From Misgurnus anguillicaudatus (Eukaryota; Chordata; Actinopteri; Cypriniformes; Cobitidae): a stretch of 64,000 nucleotides of DNA. The notes beneath the pieces are model-generated. The model saw nothing but the letters and a program-made list of their open reading frames with translations, had not been told where the DNA came from and did no database searches. The stretch spans positions 32,136,001-32,200,000 of the forward strand of contig NC_073354.2 in NCBI RefSeq assembly GCF_027580225.2, written 5' to 3'. The translations under genes were made by a program, and so were the position numbers. Position 1 is the stretch's first letter; each line of letters opens with the position of its first letter. Positions 61,065-64,000 of this stretch are shown piece after piece.

Positions 61065-62559
61065 AAGATCGCAGGGCTCTCAAGTTTTATCAAAAGTTTG
61101 GAGTGAGATTTCATCTGTTAGGGGAGGAGCCACTTAAATATTTGCAGCAGCGACCCCTCGGCCCCAACCAATTCTCTCAGGTTTTTGGTAGCAGTTAAAT
61201 TTAATATATTGTTTATAATTGATTAGCACAAATAGAAATTATAACAGTTGGGAAATCTAATTAAAGACAAAGTCATAGAAATTAAATACATTGTTTTATT
61301 TCAAAAATACAAATATATAAAAAATTGCCCCAAATGAGCCAACTGAACAGCAACATTGCATTGCAGAACTTGCCCTGAGCATACTTACAATACAAGGTGT
61401 GTTTGTGTGACATCTTTTAAACAGATAAATGCAATGATTAATGTATACATTGGCAGGATATAAACATTACTAAAATAAAAGCCAGAGTATAGCTGAATAG
61501 CTAAAAAGAGTATGAATAAAGTATAATTTGAAAATAATGAAATCAATGAAAATGAAATATCTTGTCCTTTCCATTCCCAGGTGAAAAAAATACTATAGTA
61601 ATTTATAGTAAATACTATAGTGTTTTTGACCCATACTATAGTAATGTACTTGAATTAATTTGTTGTGGTAATTCTATAGTTGCTGTGATAACATCAAATA
61701 TAGTAATATAAACGTATTACTTTATCCAATACTGTACTACATTGTCTACAACTATAGGGTATAATATACTAGGATATACACTACAGATTACTGTAGTATA
61801 AACTAAAGAATACTAACGTTAGAGTATTTATTACAGTTTATCAGTTCACTACTATAGTTAATACAGAGTATGCTGTAGCAATCATTAACAAAGTGTTGTA
61901 AATACTATAATATACTAAAATTTACTATACTATTAGTATGGTTCAAAAACACTATAGTATTTCCTATAATATTTTTCACCTGGGATTGTTTCAGGTAGCC
62001 TCTAGTGTTTAGTACTTTCCTAAAGTTAAAGCTAATTCTGATTGCAAAGCAGTTCGATTTTTTTAATCAATAATAATTTACCTCGGCTATATTTCCCAAC
62101 AACAGTTTTTATTATCTTTGATCACATTTTTGTGATGTCATCCAAGAATCGTAAAATCAAATTGCTATAAAAAAGAATGCGTTACCTACCGCTTTCATCG
62201 GATTCTTCTCTTCCAACTGCCACTTCGTCTGTGTGACGTGAGAATCTATGTTGCCTAGTAACGAATGTGCTTGCAGCAGGATCACGAAATTTACCCAGAA
62301 ACAACAAATTCTGATTTCTGATTGGCTGGTAGGTGACAATTATATCAGGATGTCTAGTGTGACCGTGTCCGCGGCTCGACAGATATGAACTCGGCAGAGA
62401 ACTTCTCTCCTGTGCCTCGTTCATTAATTGTATAGAGTGGGAAAAGTTTTCTTATTTTTTCAGCGTGAGAAATACAAGGTGTGGCGTGTGAGCGTGTGAA
62501 CTGACTGAAATGCGTGAGTCTCACGGTGAATGCGTGAGACTTGAGAGCCCTGAAGATCG
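61065..62559. mobile_element. 1.5 kb element with CAGGGCTCTCAAGT ends, nested
   Basis: The element 61072-62552 starts CAGGGCTCTCAAGTTTTATC and ends GCGTGAGACTTGAGAGCCCT then G. AAGATCG borders both sides (61065-61071 and 62553-62559), 7 exact bases consistent with an 8-bp hAT-type duplication that has one change. It contains the MITE at 61576-61984. Short minus-strand ORFs near 62157-62424 lack a recognisable family. Confidence 0.85.
61576..61984. mobile_element. MITE with CCCAGGTGAAAAA ends and ACTATAGTA motifs, nested
   Basis: The left end CCCAGGTGAAAAAAATACTA and right end ATAATATTTTTCACCTGGG are inverted repeats. Both arms contain TATAGTAAATACTATAGTGT-like motifs. It lies inside the element 61072-62552, making a three-level nest. 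Confidence 0.85.
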
Positions 62560-62869
62560 GTTCACGAGATCGGCAAATTTAACGAGGACCGATCGAGTCA
62601 TTTAATGCCGTTATCGGCCGATACCGATCTGCGGCCGATCGATCGGAGCATCCCTAGTTAAAATATGAACAAATTAACTGTCATATTTGACCCAACAATG
62701 GGTTGAAACAATCCAGCATGGAGTGCAGTTAACAGTTTTGTTGTGAACTGACCACAACATCAAGAGTATTTTTAATACAATGATTAAATAATAATTATAT
62801 TAATAATTGTAATAAAATAATAATTATAAAATATAATATAAAATATTACAGCTTCTTGCTAATGAGTCT

Positions 62870-62900
62870 ACAATTAAAAAAAAAAAAAAAAAAAAATAAT
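62870..62900. repeat. Poly-A run with duplicated flank
   Basis: An A run of about 24 bases at 62876-62897. ATGAGTCTACAAT occurs on both sides of it (about 62862-62874 and 62898-62912), which looks like a target duplication left by a retrotransposed A-tail or by local slippage. Confidence 0.6.
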
Positions 62901-62935
62901 GAGTCTACAATAGTGTTTTCCTTCTTTATCTGTAT

Positions 62936-63540
62936 TTTGTAACCACTTTCGGGTCATTCTCGCGAAATTAGACTTTTAAGGTGTCATGAAACATTTTGAT
63001 AATAAAAGTAAATGCTATCAAAATAAGAAGCATACAGTTATAAACATCTCTTCATGTACTATTTTGCACATGATTTCAATTGACATCATACAAACCAATT
63101 TTGTTGTTTTTCCCACATTTAAGGGGAAATTTTCATTACTGCAATGTGTCCATGACTGGATTTGGGTTCTTTGAAATGGAAATATTTATAATTAAAAAAT
63201 GTAAAAAATAAAAAGCTTCACTGCATGTTATACTATAAACATTTACAGTAAAGAAACATGTGGTATTTGGTGATCATTGGTAAATGTAGAGACAATAATA
63301 AGGAATATAAATGTATCTAAGACCAATTTTCTCATCCTCCGCAAGCCCTCAAGGAACTAACATTTTCAAAAAAAATTGGTTGAAAGGGACGAAATTGCCT
63401 GTGACACTCAAGATGGCTACCAGGTAAGCAGTTCTTATTTTTTCTCTCCAGATAAAATTTTGAAATTTTGTTTGTCATGGTACCTAGACAACTTTTTTAG
63501 TTCTAATTACCGAAACATGAGTTTGTAAATGCATATATTT
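62936..63540. mobile_element. Probable dispersed repeat
   Basis: Opens with CGGGTCATTCTCGCGAAATT then AGACTTTTAAGGTGTCATGA. I associate this texture with dispersed fish repeats. Terminal repeats were not resolved. Confidence 0.35.
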
Positions 63541-64000
63541 AAAGGTCACGTTCTTCCTGATACCATTTTTTAAACCCTAGTTAGTGTGTAATGTTGCTAT
63601 AATAGCATAAATAATACCTGTAAAATGATAAAGCTCAAAGTTCACTGCCAGGCGATATATTTTCTTTAATAGAATTCCTCTTTAAAAGCCTACAACGAAA
63701 CGCCGGGTTTGGACTACAGCCCTCTACTTCCTGCTTTAATGACATCAGTAAAACAGTTCGTTGACTAAACTCCGCCAACAGGAATACGTCAGTCACCAGC
63801 TTTGGCTCAAACGGCTCTGCTAAGCTAAGCTGCTATCGAATCACAGCACACTAAACAAACTACACAATCAGAACTCGATACGTATTTCTGAAGGAGGGAC
63901 TTCACATAACAAGAAAGACATCAGCCTGTTTTGAGGACAGTGAAAACAGAGCTATACAGATAAGTAAATTGTGTGAAAAATACCGCGTTTTTTTACACGT
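63541..64000. mobile_element. Dispersed cypriniform-type repeat, cut off by the window end
   Basis: AGGTCACGTTCTTCCTGATA, GTTCACTGCCAGGCGATATA, GGACTACAGCCCTCTACTTC and GCTAAGCTAAGCTGCTATCG mark a very common cypriniform DNA-element sequence, which continues past base 64000 (AAAAATACCGCG at the edge). Coding capacity cannot be judged. Confidence 0.65.

Larger units (their letters stand above)
60212..62664. mobile_element. 2.4 kb hAT-like element with exact 8-bp target duplication
   Basis: The element 60220-62656 starts TAGGGATGCTCCGATCAGG and ends CGATCGATCGGAGCATCCCT then A. Identical GTTAAAAT lies at 60212-60219 and 62657-62664. The ends carry GATCGGCCGATACC motifs in inverted orientation. 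Most of the interior is a second element (61072-62552). No transposase motif was recognised. Confidence 0.92.

Overview
This window is intronic and upstream DNA of a fish gene, very dense in transposable elements. The type of repeats suggests a teleost, probably a cypriniform (carp, loach or zebrafish relatives): TTAA-ended foldback elements, hAT-like MITEs, a Tc1 element, tRNA-derived SINEs, and the teleost repeat that opens with GGGCCCGAGCAC. No bacterial-type operon, CRISPR array or organelle sequence is present. The species cannot be fixed from the sequence alone.

The only cellular gene I can support is slc35f1 (solute carrier family 35 member F1) on the minus strand. Coding exon 1 is at 51625-51734 and exon 2 at 14914-15089. 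They join in phase and match the N-terminus and first two membrane helices of vertebrate SLC35F1. Intron 1 is about 36.5 kb. Exon 3 and later exons must lie before base 1. The probable promoter is a GC-richer stretch around 51900-52090. Everything above about 52.1 kb is upstream flank, and I found no second gene there.

Layout. 1-14.9 kb (intron 2): TTAA MITEs, a proline-rich retroelement-like remnant (5.4-6.3 kb), a 2.3 kb GGGCCCGAGCAC element with an internal 185-bp tandem array (8.65-10.99 kb), and a hAT-like element with a perfect 8-bp target duplication that carries a decayed exon-like ORF (12.16-13.36 kb). 15-51.6 kb (intron 1): several TTAA-bounded foldback elements, a Tc1 transposon inside a hAT-like MITE (34.2-35.7 kb), a 1.4 kb tetranucleotide array (36.4-37.7 kb), and hAT elements nested in one another (48.7-49.9 kb). 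52-54.2 kb: a cluster of AGCTGG-rich repeats and AT-rich units next to the promoter, including a copy of intron-1 sequence. 56.5-64 kb: composite elements, among them a 2.4 kb hAT-like element holding two further elements (60.2-62.7 kb), and a truncated repeat at the window end.

The most notable points are a GA dinucleotide where the exon 2 splice donor of slc35f1 should be, a tandem CAGCAG acceptor on the same exon, several nested insertions whose order is fixed by exact target duplications, and a captured or ancestral coding exon inside a hAT-like element. I did not find convincing evidence for a wholly new biological system. Nearly all repeat names are given by structure, because family names need a library search.
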